Source: Xanthomonas sp. DAR 35659 (GTDB taxonomy: Bacteria; Pseudomonadota; Gammaproteobacteria; Xanthomonadales; Xanthomonadaceae). From it: DNA of 64,000 nt. Under the pieces are notes generated by a model. That model was not told the origin of the DNA. It ran no database searches and was given only the letters and a program-made list of their open reading frames with translations. Position numbers and translations under genes: made by a program. The stretch's first letter is position 1. Every line of letters starts with the position of its first letter. Shown piece by piece: positions 9,544 to 18,048 of this stretch. The stretch lies in the NCBI RefSeq assembly GCF_041242975.1, contig NZ_CP162488.1, positions 351,501 through 415,500 of the forward strand. The letters run 5' to 3'.

Positions 9544-10146
9544 TTGAGCGAACGCGATTACCGCCTGCCTGCTGCGCCCCCGAACATGCCGATGGTCAAG
9601 CCCAGCCGCTTCATGCGCTGGCTGGGCCGCACCGCGTTGCGCCTGACCGGCTGGCGGGTGGTGGGTGAGTTCCCGGACGTGCCGAAGCTGGTGATGATCG
9701 TCGCCCCGCACTCGTCCAATTGGGACGGGTTCCTGGGCTTCGCGGTCAAGTTCGCGGTCGGCTTCGAGGTGCGCGTGCTCGGCAAGACCCAGCTGTTCTG
9801 GTGGCCGCTGGGGCCGCTGCTGCGCAGGCTCGGCGGCATCCCGCTGGACCGCAAGTCCCCGCGAGGGGTGGTCGAGCAGGCGGTGGCGCTGATCCGCGCC
9901 GCGCCGCGCATGTGGTACGTGATCACCCCCGAGGGCACGCGCAAGCGGGTGGAGAAGTGGAAGGCGGGCTTCTGGAAGATCGCCCATGGCGCCGAGGTTC
10001 CGATCTTCCCGGTGTACTTCGACTACCCCAGCCGCACCGTCGGCCTGGGCGCGCTGTTCCACACCAGCGACGACATGCAGGCCGACATCGCCGCGATCCG
10101 CGCCTGGTACCGGCCGTGGCGCGGCAAGCATCGCGATACGTTGTGA
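9544..10146 (+). CDS. PlsC-like lysophospholipid acyltransferase family protein
   Basis: The 200-residue protein has the acyltransferase HX4D motif as H-S-S-N-W-D (about residues 57-62). A substrate-binding block, GIPLDRKSPRG, is followed by a third motif as PEGTRKRVEKWK. It probably moves an acyl chain to a glycerol- or aminolipid at the inner membrane. No strong transmembrane helix is present. A TTG at 9544 is taken as start because GGGAG lies six bases upstream, overlapping the end of arfB. The alternative is ATG at 9586. Confidence 0.75.
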   Translation: MSERDYRLPAAPPNMPMVKPSRFMRWLGRTALRLTGWRVVGEFPDVPKLVMIVAPHSSNWDGFLGFAVKFAVGFEVRVLGKTQLFWWPLGPLLRRLGGIPLDRKSPRGVVEQAVALIRAAPRMWYVITPEGTRKRVEKWKAGFWKIAHGAEVPIFPVYFDYPSRTVGLGALFHTSDDMQADIAAIRAWYRPWRGKHRDTL

Positions 10147-10173
10147 GCCGGCCGGGGTACGCGTGCGGCTTCG

Positions 10174-10244
10174 TGTAGGAGCGGCTTCAGCCGCGACAGA
10201 ACCTCATCCTTGAACATCCTGTCGCGGCTGAAGCCGCTCCTACA
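10174..10244. repeat. REP-type inverted pair (GTAGGAGCGGCTTCAGCCGC family)
   Basis: Two facing copies of a roughly 26-base palindromic unit lie at 10174-10199 and 10219-10244. The unit reads GTAGGAGCGGCTTCAGCCGC plus GACAG. They are separated by 19 bases and can fold into one long hairpin behind the acyltransferase gene. The same unit recurs at 17824-17891, 28562-28628 and 54678-54755. Confidence 0.9.
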
Positions 10245-10271
10245 GGGGCGCGCGGGCATGTGGGCAAGATG

Positions 10272-10342
10272 GTGTGGGAGCGACGTCAGTCGCGACGGGC
10301 TTTACCGGTAGAGCCCCGTCGCGACTGACGTCGCTCCCACAC
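10272..10342. repeat. REP-type inverted pair, second subfamily (GTGGGAGCGACGTCAGTCGC)
   Basis: Facing copies at about 10272-10302 and 10312-10342 carry a diverged core (GGGAGCGACGTCAGTCGCGAC) and close a short loop. The pair is tandem to the first REP pair, and a single copy of this subfamily occurs at 15308-15330. The long hairpin also lies just behind the 3' end of the TonB-dependent receptor on the other strand. Confidence 0.88.
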
Positions 10343-10410
10343 GTTTCTCTTCGATCTGGAACAGGCCAAACGCGCGCCGCGACCGATGCCTGCACCGATC
10401 GCCGCGCGCG

Positions 10411-13400
10411 CTACAACGCGCTACCGCCGAACTTGTGCGTGTACTGCAGATACAGGCTGCGGCCCACGGTGTCGAACCAGGACACGTCGTAGTACGGATA
10501 GCCGGTATAGCTGCGGTCCCGCGGCGGCATCTTGTCGAACAGGTTGGTCGCCGCCAGCGACAGCTGCGCGTGGTCGCTGAAGCGGTACTGCACCGAGGCG
10601 TTGTAGCGGTAGGTGGCGCCGATCCATGGGCTGTCGCCGCTGTCCGGATCGAAGCTCTGGTCGTAGGAATCGGAGCTGGGCAGGCGCCCCAGCCGCTCGC
10701 CATGCAGCGTCGCCGACCAGGCGTTGCGTTCCCACGACACGCTGGCGCTGGCCTTGGTACGCGGGATGTCGTAGCCGCTGTTGACCGCGAACTCGTCCAC
10801 CATCGCCTCGCCGGCATACACCTGGATGTCGTGGCGGCGCACCCAGGTGTAGCTACCGCCGAAGCGGAAGGTGCCGATGCCGGTGTCCAGCCGGTAATGC
10901 GCGCTCAGGTCGATACCGCTGGTGCTCTCGCGGGCGATGTTGATCGGGTTGACCAGCACCCCGTACAGGTCGCCGTCGGCACTGCGGGTGACCCGCGCCA
11001 GCGCCTGCTGGCAGGTGGTCGAGGCCGCGTCCAGTTCGCCCAGCCGGCAGGCGGATTCGTCGCGCAGCACCTGGTCCACGCGCAGGTCCTGCACCTGGTC
11101 GCGCATGTCGATGTCGAAGTAGTCCACCGACAGGTCCAGTTCCGGCAGCGGCGACCACACGAAGCCGGCGGTCCACGAGGTGCTGGTTTCCGGATCCAGT
11201 TTGCGGTTGCCGCTGCGGCCGCGGATGATCGCTTCCTCGTTGTAGCTGCAGTCGGCGATCGCCACGCCCGGTTCTTCGGTGGCGCAACGGTAGTAGTCCA
11301 CGCCGGCGGTCTCGTCGTTGCCGGGGCCGGCGTAGACGTAGTGCAGGTCCGGCGCGCGGAAGGCGGTGCCGTAGGAGCCGCGCAGCAGCAGCGTGTCCAG
11401 CGGCCGCCATTCCAGCCCGCCGCTGTAGGTGAACTTGCCCAGGCTGCGGCCGGAGAAGCGGTACTGGTCGTAGCGCCCGGCCAGGCTCAGCGACACGGTG
11501 GACAGCACCGGCAGGCGCAGTTCGCTGGCCAGCGCCCAGCGGTTGCGGCTGCCGTGGCCGTCGGAGTCCTTCCAACTGTAGTAGTAGTACTGCGTGGCCA
11601 GCGGATCCGGGCGCAGGTCGTAGCCCTGGTTGCCGAATTCGGCGGTGGCCGACAGGCCCGCGTCGCCGCCGGGCAGGGCGAACAGGCTGGTGTTGGTCAC
11701 GGTGAACGCGGCGGTGTCGGTGCGCGAGCGCGGCTGGTACACCGTGCGCTGGGCGATGCTGTCGTACTCGGCGCGGCTCAGCGGCGTGTACAGGCGTTGC
11801 GGGTCGGCGTTGAAGATCGGCAGCCCGGAATCCTCGTCCACGCCCAGCTGCGGGCCGAGGAACAGCGCGTTGGCGCGGTCGGCGACGATCTGCGGCCAGC
11901 TGATCGTGGCCTGGTACTGCGAATGGCTGAGGCTGGCCTCGTAGTCCCAGTCGCCGCCCAGCTTGCCCTTGAAGCCGGTGGTCAGGCTGAAGGTCTTCTG
12001 CCGGGTACGGATGGTGCCGGCATTGAGGCCGCCCATTTCCTCCGGGCTGAACTGGCGTCCCCAGGCCTCGATCTGGTCGGTGGCCTGGTTGTAGAAATAG
12101 CCTTCCTCGTTGCCGTCCGGCGCCATGTAGCCCCATTGGGTGACGTCGCGGAACAGCGACAGCTCGTGGTAGCCCACCTGCAGGTCGGCGAACCATTGCG
12201 TGCCGCCGTCGAAGGCGTAGTTCAGCGAGGCGACGGCGTTGATGCCGCGGCGCTTGTTGAGGATGGTGCCGTAGCCGATGGAGGCGGCGCTGCCGCAGAA
12301 CTCGCCATAGCCGGGACGCGAGGCATAGCCGGTGCTGCCGCGGTTGAGGCCGGAGACCGCGGCGCAGGTGTCGGCGCCCGGGTCCAGGTAGTTGTCGTCG
12401 TAGTCGGTGCGCAGGAAGGTGCGGCGCGGCACCTGCGCGCGCGGCGTCGGCCCGTCCAGGGTGCTGTCCTGGCGGCTGCGTTCGTAGGCCCACAACGGAT
12501 TCTGCGCCACCACCTCGGCGCCGAACACGGCATTGAACGCACCGCGCGAGACGCCGCTGCTGATGCTGAGGTTGAAGCTCTCGCCGCCGCCGCTGACGTC
12601 GCCGAAGCGGTAGTCCACGGTGGTGCCGTCGGCCTGCTGCTTGAGGATGAAGTTGACCACGCCGGAGATCGCGTCCGAGCCGTAGATCGCCGAGGCGCTG
12701 CCGGTCAGGATCTCGATGCGGTCGATCATGCCCAGCGGGATGTTGGAGATGTCGGTGAAGTTGCTGCGACCCTTGAACGGCATCGGGAAGTCGGCGATGC
12801 GGCGGCCGTTGACCAGCACCAGGGTGTGGTTGGGGCCGAGCCCGCGCAGGTCCACCTGCTGCGCGCCGGGCGAGAAGTCGGCGCCGCTGGCCGACTGCGG
12901 GCTCTGCGTCTCGCCGCCGTTCTGGGTCATCGCGCGCAGCACGTCCGGCACCGAGGTGAAGCCGTTGGCCTTGATCTGCTCGGCGCTGATCACGCTGATC
13001 GGCGCCGGGCCTTCCACCTGCGCGCGCGGAATGCGCGAGCCGGTGACCTGCAGGGTCTGCAGTTCGGCGACCGGGGTGGCCGGCGCGGCGGCGGGCCGTA
13101 CCTCGTTGACCGGCTGCGCGCGCGGCGTCGCTGGTGCCTGGCGTTGCACCAACCAGGCGCCGGACGCGTCGCGCTGGGCGACGAAGCCGCTGCCCTGCAG
13201 CACGCGCTGCAGCGCCTGCGCGGTGTCCAGCCGGCCCTGCGCGCCGGCGCTGCGCGCGCCGTCGAGCTGGTCGGCGCGGTAGATCAGCTGCGCGCCGGAC
13301 TGCCGCGCCAGCGCCTCCAGCGCCGCGCGCAGCGGGCCGGCGGGAACGTTCACCTGGCTGGCGGTGGCCTGGCCGTCGGCGGCGGGTTGCGCCTGCGCGG

Positions 13401-13455
13401 CGCAGGCGGTCGCACAGGCCATGCTCAGCAGCAGGACACGCATCGGATGTCGCAT
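10411..13455 (-). CDS. TonB-dependent outer-membrane receptor/transducer with N-terminal STN signalling domain
   Basis: The 1014-residue protein starts at ATG 13455 after a GGGGAGA ribosome site. A signal peptide (MRVLLLSMACATACAAQAQ) is followed by a secretin/TonB short N-terminal domain (about residues 40-95: GPLRAALEALARQSGAQLIY). A TonB-box-like LQTLQVTGSRI comes next. The plug carries LRGLGPNHTLVLVNGRR and SAIYGSDAISGVVNFILK, and the 22-strand barrel ends in YLQYTHKFGGSAL. The STN domain and the upstream FecR and ECF genes make it a FecA-type transducer that signals ligand binding. The ligand is unknown: the large extracellular loops resemble the CAP-type receptors of Xanthomonas more than siderophore receptors. 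Confidence 0.93.
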   Translation of the reverse strand: MRHPMRVLLLSMACATACAAQAQPAADGQATASQVNVPAGPLRAALEALARQSGAQLIYRADQLDGARSAGAQGRLDTAQALQRVLQGSGFVAQRDASGAWLVQRQAPATPRAQPVNEVRPAAAPATPVAELQTLQVTGSRIPRAQVEGPAPISVISAEQIKANGFTSVPDVLRAMTQNGGETQSPQSASGADFSPGAQQVDLRGLGPNHTLVLVNGRRIADFPMPFKGRSNFTDISNIPLGMIDRIEILTGSASAIYGSDAISGVVNFILKQQADGTTVDYRFGDVSGGGESFNLSISSGVSRGAFNAVFGAEVVAQNPLWAYERSRQDSTLDGPTPRAQVPRRTFLRTDYDDNYLDPGADTCAAVSGLNRGSTGYASRPGYGEFCGSAASIGYGTILNKRRGINAVASLNYAFDGGTQWFADLQVGYHELSLFRDVTQWGYMAPDGNEEGYFYNQATDQIEAWGRQFSPEEMGGLNAGTIRTRQKTFSLTTGFKGKLGGDWDYEASLSHSQYQATISWPQIVADRANALFLGPQLGVDEDSGLPIFNADPQRLYTPLSRAEYDSIAQRTVYQPRSRTDTAAFTVTNTSLFALPGGDAGLSATAEFGNQGYDLRPDPLATQYYYYSWKDSDGHGSRNRWALASELRLPVLSTVSLSLAGRYDQYRFSGRSLGKFTYSGGLEWRPLDTLLLRGSYGTAFRAPDLHYVYAGPGNDETAGVDYYRCATEEPGVAIADCSYNEEAIIRGRSGNRKLDPETSTSWTAGFVWSPLPELDLSVDYFDIDMRDQVQDLRVDQVLRDESACRLGELDAASTTCQQALARVTRSADGDLYGVLVNPINIARESTSGIDLSAHYRLDTGIGTFRFGGSYTWVRRHDIQVYAGEAMVDEFAVNSGYDIPRTKASASVSWERNAWSATLHGERLGRLPSSDSYDQSFDPDSGDSPWIGATYRYNASVQYRFSDHAQLSLAATNLFDKMPPRDRSYTGYPYYDVSWFDTVGRSLYLQYTHKFGGSAL

Positions 13456-13618
13456 CGGTTGTTCTCCCCTAGCACAGGCGCAGGGCACGCCCCCGCTAGT
13501 CAGGACGAACGACGCGCGCAAATCCCCCCTCGCCGTGTCCGGACCGGAACGAGGTCGATCATCGAAGAGCGGAGGCCGAGGGATGCAGAGGGCGTCGGCA
13601 AGGAGCGTCGCGCATGGC

Positions 13619-14689
13619 TCAGCGGCTGTGCAGCAGTACCCGGTCGCCGCGGCGCTCGGCGCGGATCGGGAAGCCCTGCTCGAGCAGGCGCACGAACGCC
13701 TCGGCGTTGGACCAGCGGAAATTGCCGCCCACGCGCAGCGCGCCGGCCTGCGCATCGGCCACCTGCAGCTTGACCGTGTTGTAGCGGTTGAACTCGGCCA
13801 CCGCCGCCTGCAGCGGGGTGTCGTCGAAGGTCAGGTAGCCGCTGCGCCAGTCCAGCAGGCGTTCGGCCTCGGCCACGGCCACGCGCCGCACCAGCACCCC
13901 GTGCGGGCCGGCCAGGGCGACGCTGCCGGCCGGCAGCAGGGTCGGCGGCGCCTGCGGATGCGTCGCCGATTCCAGCCGCACCGTGCCTTCGGTGACCACC
14001 ACGCGCAGCGCCTCGGCATCGCGGCGCACCGCGAAACGGGTGCCGACCGCGACCACCCGGCGCGCGCCGTCGGCGACCACGAACGGCCGCGCCGGATCCT
14101 TGCTGACCTCGAAGAACGCCTCGCCGCGCTGCAGGTCGATCCGCCGCTGCGTGCGCGACAGCGCCACCGCGATGCGGCTGTCGCTGCTCAACGTGGCGCG
14201 CGAGCCATCGGCCAGCGCCAGCGGGCGCAGGCTGCCGGTGGCGCTGGCGTAGGCGACCGGCGCCACCGCGAGGGTGTGGCGCCAGCCCAGGCCCAGCACG
14301 CCGCCGAGCAACAGCAGCGCGGCCAGCGCCGCGGGCCAGCGGCGGCGCGCGCGTGCCGGCGGCCGCGGCGCGAAGCGCAGCCGGGCCGGATCGAGCGCCG
14401 CCTCGGGGCCGTCGCTGTCCGCCATGCTGGCGCGCGCCTCGCCGTCGGCACCGGCCAACCCGCGCCAACTGCCGCGCGCCGGAATCCGGCCGTCGCGCTG
14501 GCCGGCGCCCAGCGCCTGCAGCCGCGCGCTTTCCTGCCAGGCCGCCTGCAGCCGCAGGAAGGCCACCCGGTGCGCGGTGGCCGCGCCCAGCCAGGCGTCC
14601 AGCCGCGCCTGCTGCCGCGGCGACCAGTCGCCGCGGTCGCGGCGCGCCAGCCAGGCCGCCGCGCGCAGTTCAATCCGCCTGCTGTCCAT
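13619..14689 (-). CDS. FecR-family anti-sigma factor
   Basis: The 356-residue inner-membrane protein starts at ATG 14689, 20 bases inside the end of the sigma gene, so the two are translationally coupled. A DUF4880 N-terminal cytoplasmic domain (ELRAAAWLARRD...) binds the sigma factor. One transmembrane helix follows (about residues 117-136: WPAALAALLLLGGVLGLGW). Next comes the periplasmic FecR domain (LADGSRATLSSDSRIAVAL, RGEAFFEVSKD). The C-terminal STN-like part (LTFDDTPLQAAVAEFNRYN) is expected to contact the receptor's signalling domain. Confidence 0.92.
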   Translation of the reverse strand: MDSRRIELRAAAWLARRDRGDWSPRQQARLDAWLGAATAHRVAFLRLQAAWQESARLQALGAGQRDGRIPARGSWRGLAGADGEARASMADSDGPEAALDPARLRFAPRPPARARRRWPAALAALLLLGGVLGLGWRHTLAVAPVAYASATGSLRPLALADGSRATLSSDSRIAVALSRTQRRIDLQRGEAFFEVSKDPARPFVVADGARRVVAVGTRFAVRRDAEALRVVVTEGTVRLESATHPQAPPTLLPAGSVALAGPHGVLVRRVAVAEAERLLDWRSGYLTFDDTPLQAAVAEFNRYNTVKLQVADAQAGALRVGGNFRWSNAEAFVRLLEQGFPIRAERRGDRVLLHSR

Positions 14690-15242
14690 CCTGCGCTCGT
14701 GCCTGCCGCGGCGCCGCGGACGCCTGCGCGCCGTCGTCGCCATGAAAATGATCGGCCAGCAGGCGCATGCCCTTGGCCACGTGCTTTTCCACGGTCTTCT
14801 CGCTGATGCCCAGGCGCATGGCCACCTCCCGTTGCGACAGTTCCTCCACCCGCCGCAGCCAGATCACGCGGCGGCAACGGTCGGGCAGGCGGTCGAAGGC
14901 GGCCGCCAGCCGTCCCAGGACCTGCCGCCCGCCGCACCAGCGTTCCGGCGACAGCTCGTCTACCAGGACGTGCATCGACTCCAAATCACCCACTGCCTCG
15001 ATCGACACCACCCGGCTGCGGCGCAGCCGGTCGGTCATCAGGTGCCGCGCGGTGGCGAACAGGAACGACTTGGGCTGGCTCGGCCGCGCCTTGCCGGCGG
15101 CCTCGTAGACCCGCACGTAGATCTCCTGGCGCAGGTCGTGCCATTCGTCGCGATGCGGCCAGCAGCGCCGCAGGTAGCCGCTCAACGCCTGCTCGTGGAC
15201 GAGGATCTCGTGGACGAACCAATCGTCGAGGGAAGCGGACAT
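14670..15242 (-). CDS. ECF RNA polymerase sigma factor, FecI type
   Basis: The 190-residue protein starts at ATG 15242. Sigma region 2 is seen as HRDEWHDLRQEIYVRVYEAA, with SFLFATARHLMTDRLRR next. Region 4 is LPDRCRRVIWLRRVEELSQREVAMRLGISEKTVEKHV, a typical helix-turn-helix (given here as the visible stretch split by its motifs LPDRCRRV and LSQREVAMRLGI). It heads a sigma, anti-sigma, receptor operon read leftwards. By family knowledge it would drive the receptor operon when the transducer is occupied. Confidence 0.92.
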   Translation of the reverse strand: MSASLDDWFVHEILVHEQALSGYLRRCWPHRDEWHDLRQEIYVRVYEAAGKARPSQPKSFLFATARHLMTDRLRRSRVVSIEAVGDLESMHVLVDELSPERWCGGRQVLGRLAAAFDRLPDRCRRVIWLRRVEELSQREVAMRLGISEKTVEKHVAKGMRLLADHFHGDDGAQASAAPRQARAQDGQQAD

Positions 15243-15862
15243 GCATCCCACATTAGCCGATCGCCCGCCGGAGTGGCAGCGCCCGCGCGCGGCGACCGCC
15301 GCCTCTCGTGGGAGCGACTTCAGTCGCGACGCGGCCCCCCCCAGGCCGCCGACAGTGCGAGCCCAGTGCAGGAGTCTGGACACGCGTCGGCTGCACTCCG
15401 ACGCCAATTGCAGCGCTCTGCCGCAAAAGCAAACCGTCGGGGATCTGCGATGGCGCCGATGCCGCGACTGCATGCGTGCCCTGGCATCGCGGCGATGGCG
15501 TTGCGCCGGGCGAAACTCCGCAGCGTTGGCCTGCGCGGTCCCTGCAGGCAGTCGTGGATCGCGACGCAGGCGGTCCGCAGGTGCTGCCATGGCCGCAGCG
15601 AACGCCGCCGGGGCGACCAGGGCTTCCGCGGCATCGCGAGGCGGACCCGGCGTGCGCGTGCGCGAGTGCCGCCGATCGGACTAGCCTTTGTGGCCGATCT
15701 TCAGGCGTCATGCTCTGGAGGGCAGCGGTTCCCGCCGTGGCTCGCCCCGACCACGCCGCGTCGGCGTGGCTGCCGCGCGGAGGGAAACCGCGCCGCCGTT
15801 CGTCCCCTTTTGTGCAACCGGCCGCCAGGCTCGGTTCCCGTCCGCCCTTCGAGGAGATCCGC
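15243..15862. other. 620-base intergenic region with one lone REP unit
   Basis: It contains a single REP unit of the GTGGGAGCGACTTCAGTCGCGAC type at 15308-15330, without the usual inverted partner. The remainder has long open frames on both strands, but these are GC-driven and carry no recognisable domain or ribosome site. The ribosome site of the next gene (GAGGAGA) is at 15851-15857. Confidence 0.4.
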
Positions 15863-17806
15863 ATGACCCGTTTCGTCGGCACGTTCCGGCCCTGGATGGT
15901 GGCGCTGCTGGGCCTGTGCCTGGCCGTGCCCGCCGCCGCGCGCGACTACCGCCAGTACATGATCGGCGACCCGGCCGCGCCCACGCCCGGCCCGGTCGCG
16001 CCGGGGCTGCTGCTGATGGGCGGCGGCGACCGCAACTACGACGCGCTGCGCTGGTTCATGGCCAAGGCCGGCCACGGCCACGTGGTGGTGCTGCGCGCCT
16101 CGCAGGCCAACGAAGTGGCCGAGGAGTTCTACCGCGACGTCGGCGGCGTGGCCTCGGTGGAGACCTTCGTGTTCAGCGGCCGCGGCGCCTCCAGCGACCC
16201 GGCGTTGTTGCGCAGCCTGGCCCGCGCCGACGGCATCTTCATCGCCGGCGGCGACCAGTCGCGCTACGTGCGCTACTGGAAGGGCACGCCGGTGGCGGCG
16301 GCGCTGGACGCGCACGTGCGCGCCGGCAAGCCGCTGGGCGGCACCAGCGCCGGCCTGGCGATGCTGGGCGAGTACCTGTACGGATCGATGGACGGCGGCA
16401 GCATCACCAGCCCGGCGGCGTTGGCCGATCCGCTGGGGCCGGCCACCACCATCGAGACCGACTTCCTGCATCTGGACCTGCTCAAGCGGGTCGTCACCGA
16501 CACCCACTTCAAGGAGCGCGACCGGCTCGGCCGCCTGTTCGCGTTCCGCGCCAAGGCGGCGACGCTGGCGCCGAAGGGCGCGCCGCTGATCGGCCTGGGC
16601 GTGGACGAGAGCGCGGCGTTGGCGGTGGAGGGCGACGGCACCGCCCGCGTCTACGCCACCGACCCGCATGCCGGCGCCACCGTGGTCGCCGGTCCGCTGC
16701 AGCCCACGCCGCCGGGGCAGCCGCTGCAGGCCGCGCGCATCGAGACGGTCGGCGTCGGCCCCGGCTCGACCTTGCACCTGCCCGACGGCCGCGTCGACGC
16801 GCCGGTGTTCCACCGCTACTACGCGGTGCGCGATGGGCAGATGCGCGAGATTCCCGCCACCACCCTGGTGATCCATGGCGGCGCCGGCGTCGAGCGCGCC
16901 AGCAGCAGCGCCGCCGACCTGGCCGAGGCGCGCGCGGCGATGGAAACCGCGCTGCGCACCGGACAGGCGCTGCTGGCGCAGGGCAAGCCGGCCACGGACG
17001 CGGTCGCCGCGGCGATCGCGGTGCTGGAGGATTCGCCGCAGTTCAACGCCGGCAAGGGCGCGGTGTTCACCCACGACGGCCGCAACGAACTGGACGCGGC
17101 GATCATGGACGGCGCCAGCGGCAAGGCCGGCGCGGTGGCTGGCGTGCACCGGGTGAAGAACCCGATCCGGCTGGCGCGCGCGGTGATGGACCAGTCCGAG
17201 CATGTGATGCTGGTCGGCGACGGCGCCGAGGTGTTCGCGCGCCAGCATGGCGTGACCCTGGTCGATCCGTCGTACTTCCGCACCGAGAAGCGCTGGAAGC
17301 AGCTGCAGCAGGCGCTGAAGGAAGAGGCCGGCAAGCAGGCGCATGCGGACCTGGAGACCGCCAAGCACTTCGGCACGGTTGGCGCGCTGGCGCTGGACCT
17401 GCAGGGCAACCTGGCGGCCGGCACCTCCACCGGCGGCATGACCAACAAACGCTACGGCCGCGTCGGCGACTCGCCGATCATCGGCGCCGGCACCTACGCC
17501 GACAGCCGCTGCGCGGTCTCCGGCACCGGCTGGGGCGAGTACTACATCCGCGCGGTGGCGGCCTACGACATCTGCGCGCGGGTCAAGTACGCCGGGCAGA
17601 GCCTGGCGCAGGCGGCCGAGACGGTGATCGACCAGCAGATCCCCAAGGCCGGCGGCGACGGCGGCGCGATCGCGCTGGCCGCCGACGGCAGCGTCGCCTT
17701 CCCGTTCAACACCGAAGGCATGTACCGCGGCTGGATCGGCGCCGACGGCGTGCCGCACGTGGCGATCTTCAAGGACGAGGCGCTGCCGCTGCCCGGGGCG
17801 CCGTAA
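15863..17806 (+). CDS. Exported fusion of a cyanophycinase-like S51 peptidase and an isoaspartyl peptidase/asparaginase
   Basis: The 647-residue protein starts at ATG 15863 with GAGGAGA in front. Residues 1-27 are a signal peptide (VALLGLCLAVPAAARD). Residues 45-325 are a cyanophycinase-type S51 domain: LLMGGGDRNYDALRW, GGDQS at 129-133, the nucleophile motif GGTSAGLAML with Ser162, and DTHFKERDRLGRL. Residues 334-647 are an Ntn-hydrolase of the plant-type asparaginase/isoaspartyl dipeptidase family: VIHGGAG, FNAGKGAVF, and the autocleavage site GTVGALALD with Thr505 as the expected nucleophile. Cyanophycinase releases beta-Asp-Arg dipeptides and isoaspartyl peptidase splits them, so one polypeptide could carry both steps in the periplasm. 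No cyanophycin synthetase is nearby. Confidence 0.88.
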   Translation: MTRFVGTFRPWMVALLGLCLAVPAAARDYRQYMIGDPAAPTPGPVAPGLLLMGGGDRNYDALRWFMAKAGHGHVVVLRASQANEVAEEFYRDVGGVASVETFVFSGRGASSDPALLRSLARADGIFIAGGDQSRYVRYWKGTPVAAALDAHVRAGKPLGGTSAGLAMLGEYLYGSMDGGSITSPAALADPLGPATTIETDFLHLDLLKRVVTDTHFKERDRLGRLFAFRAKAATLAPKGAPLIGLGVDESAALAVEGDGTARVYATDPHAGATVVAGPLQPTPPGQPLQAARIETVGVGPGSTLHLPDGRVDAPVFHRYYAVRDGQMREIPATTLVIHGGAGVERASSSAADLAEARAAMETALRTGQALLAQGKPATDAVAAAIAVLEDSPQFNAGKGAVFTHDGRNELDAAIMDGASGKAGAVAGVHRVKNPIRLARAVMDQSEHVMLVGDGAEVFARQHGVTLVDPSYFRTEKRWKQLQQALKEEAGKQAHADLETAKHFGTVGALALDLQGNLAAGTSTGGMTNKRYGRVGDSPIIGAGTYADSRCAVSGTGWGEYYIRAVAAYDICARVKYAGQSLAQAAETVIDQQIPKAGGDGGAIALAADGSVAFPFNTEGMYRGWIGADGVPHVAIFKDEALPLPGAP

Positions 17807-17823
17807 CTGGCGCGGGCACGTTC

Positions 17824-17891
17824 CTGTCGCGGCTGAAGCCGCTCCTACACGGGCGCCGGGTGCCCTGTAGGAGCGGCTTCAGCCGCGACAG
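17824..17891. repeat. REP-type inverted pair
   Basis: Facing copies of the GTAGGAGCGGCTTCAGCCGC unit lie at about 17824-17849 and 17866-17891, directly behind the fusion gene, and form a long hairpin that may also end its transcript. Confidence 0.9.
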
Positions 17892-18048
17892 CATCCGTCC
17901 GCAAAGCGCCCGCCCCGGCCGCCACGACGCGCGGCGCCATGTCCGTGCCGTACCCACCCCAGATCCAATGGCACATGCCTGCCCGGCGCAAACCGGGTAG
18001 CGTGCGCGGCTGCCCCGCCACCATGTCCTTCGTCAGGAGTTCCACCCC

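Noticed and set aside
10435..13773. Very long open frame on the plus strand opposite the TonB-dependent receptor
   Set aside because: It mirrors the receptor codon positions; its product is Val/Ala/Gly/Arg/His-rich without domains, the usual shadow in GC-rich genes.
15243..15862. N-terminal extension of the cyanophycinase fusion from the upstream ATG at 15308
   Set aside because: The extension would start inside a REP unit, and a good signal peptide and ribosome site are present at 15863.
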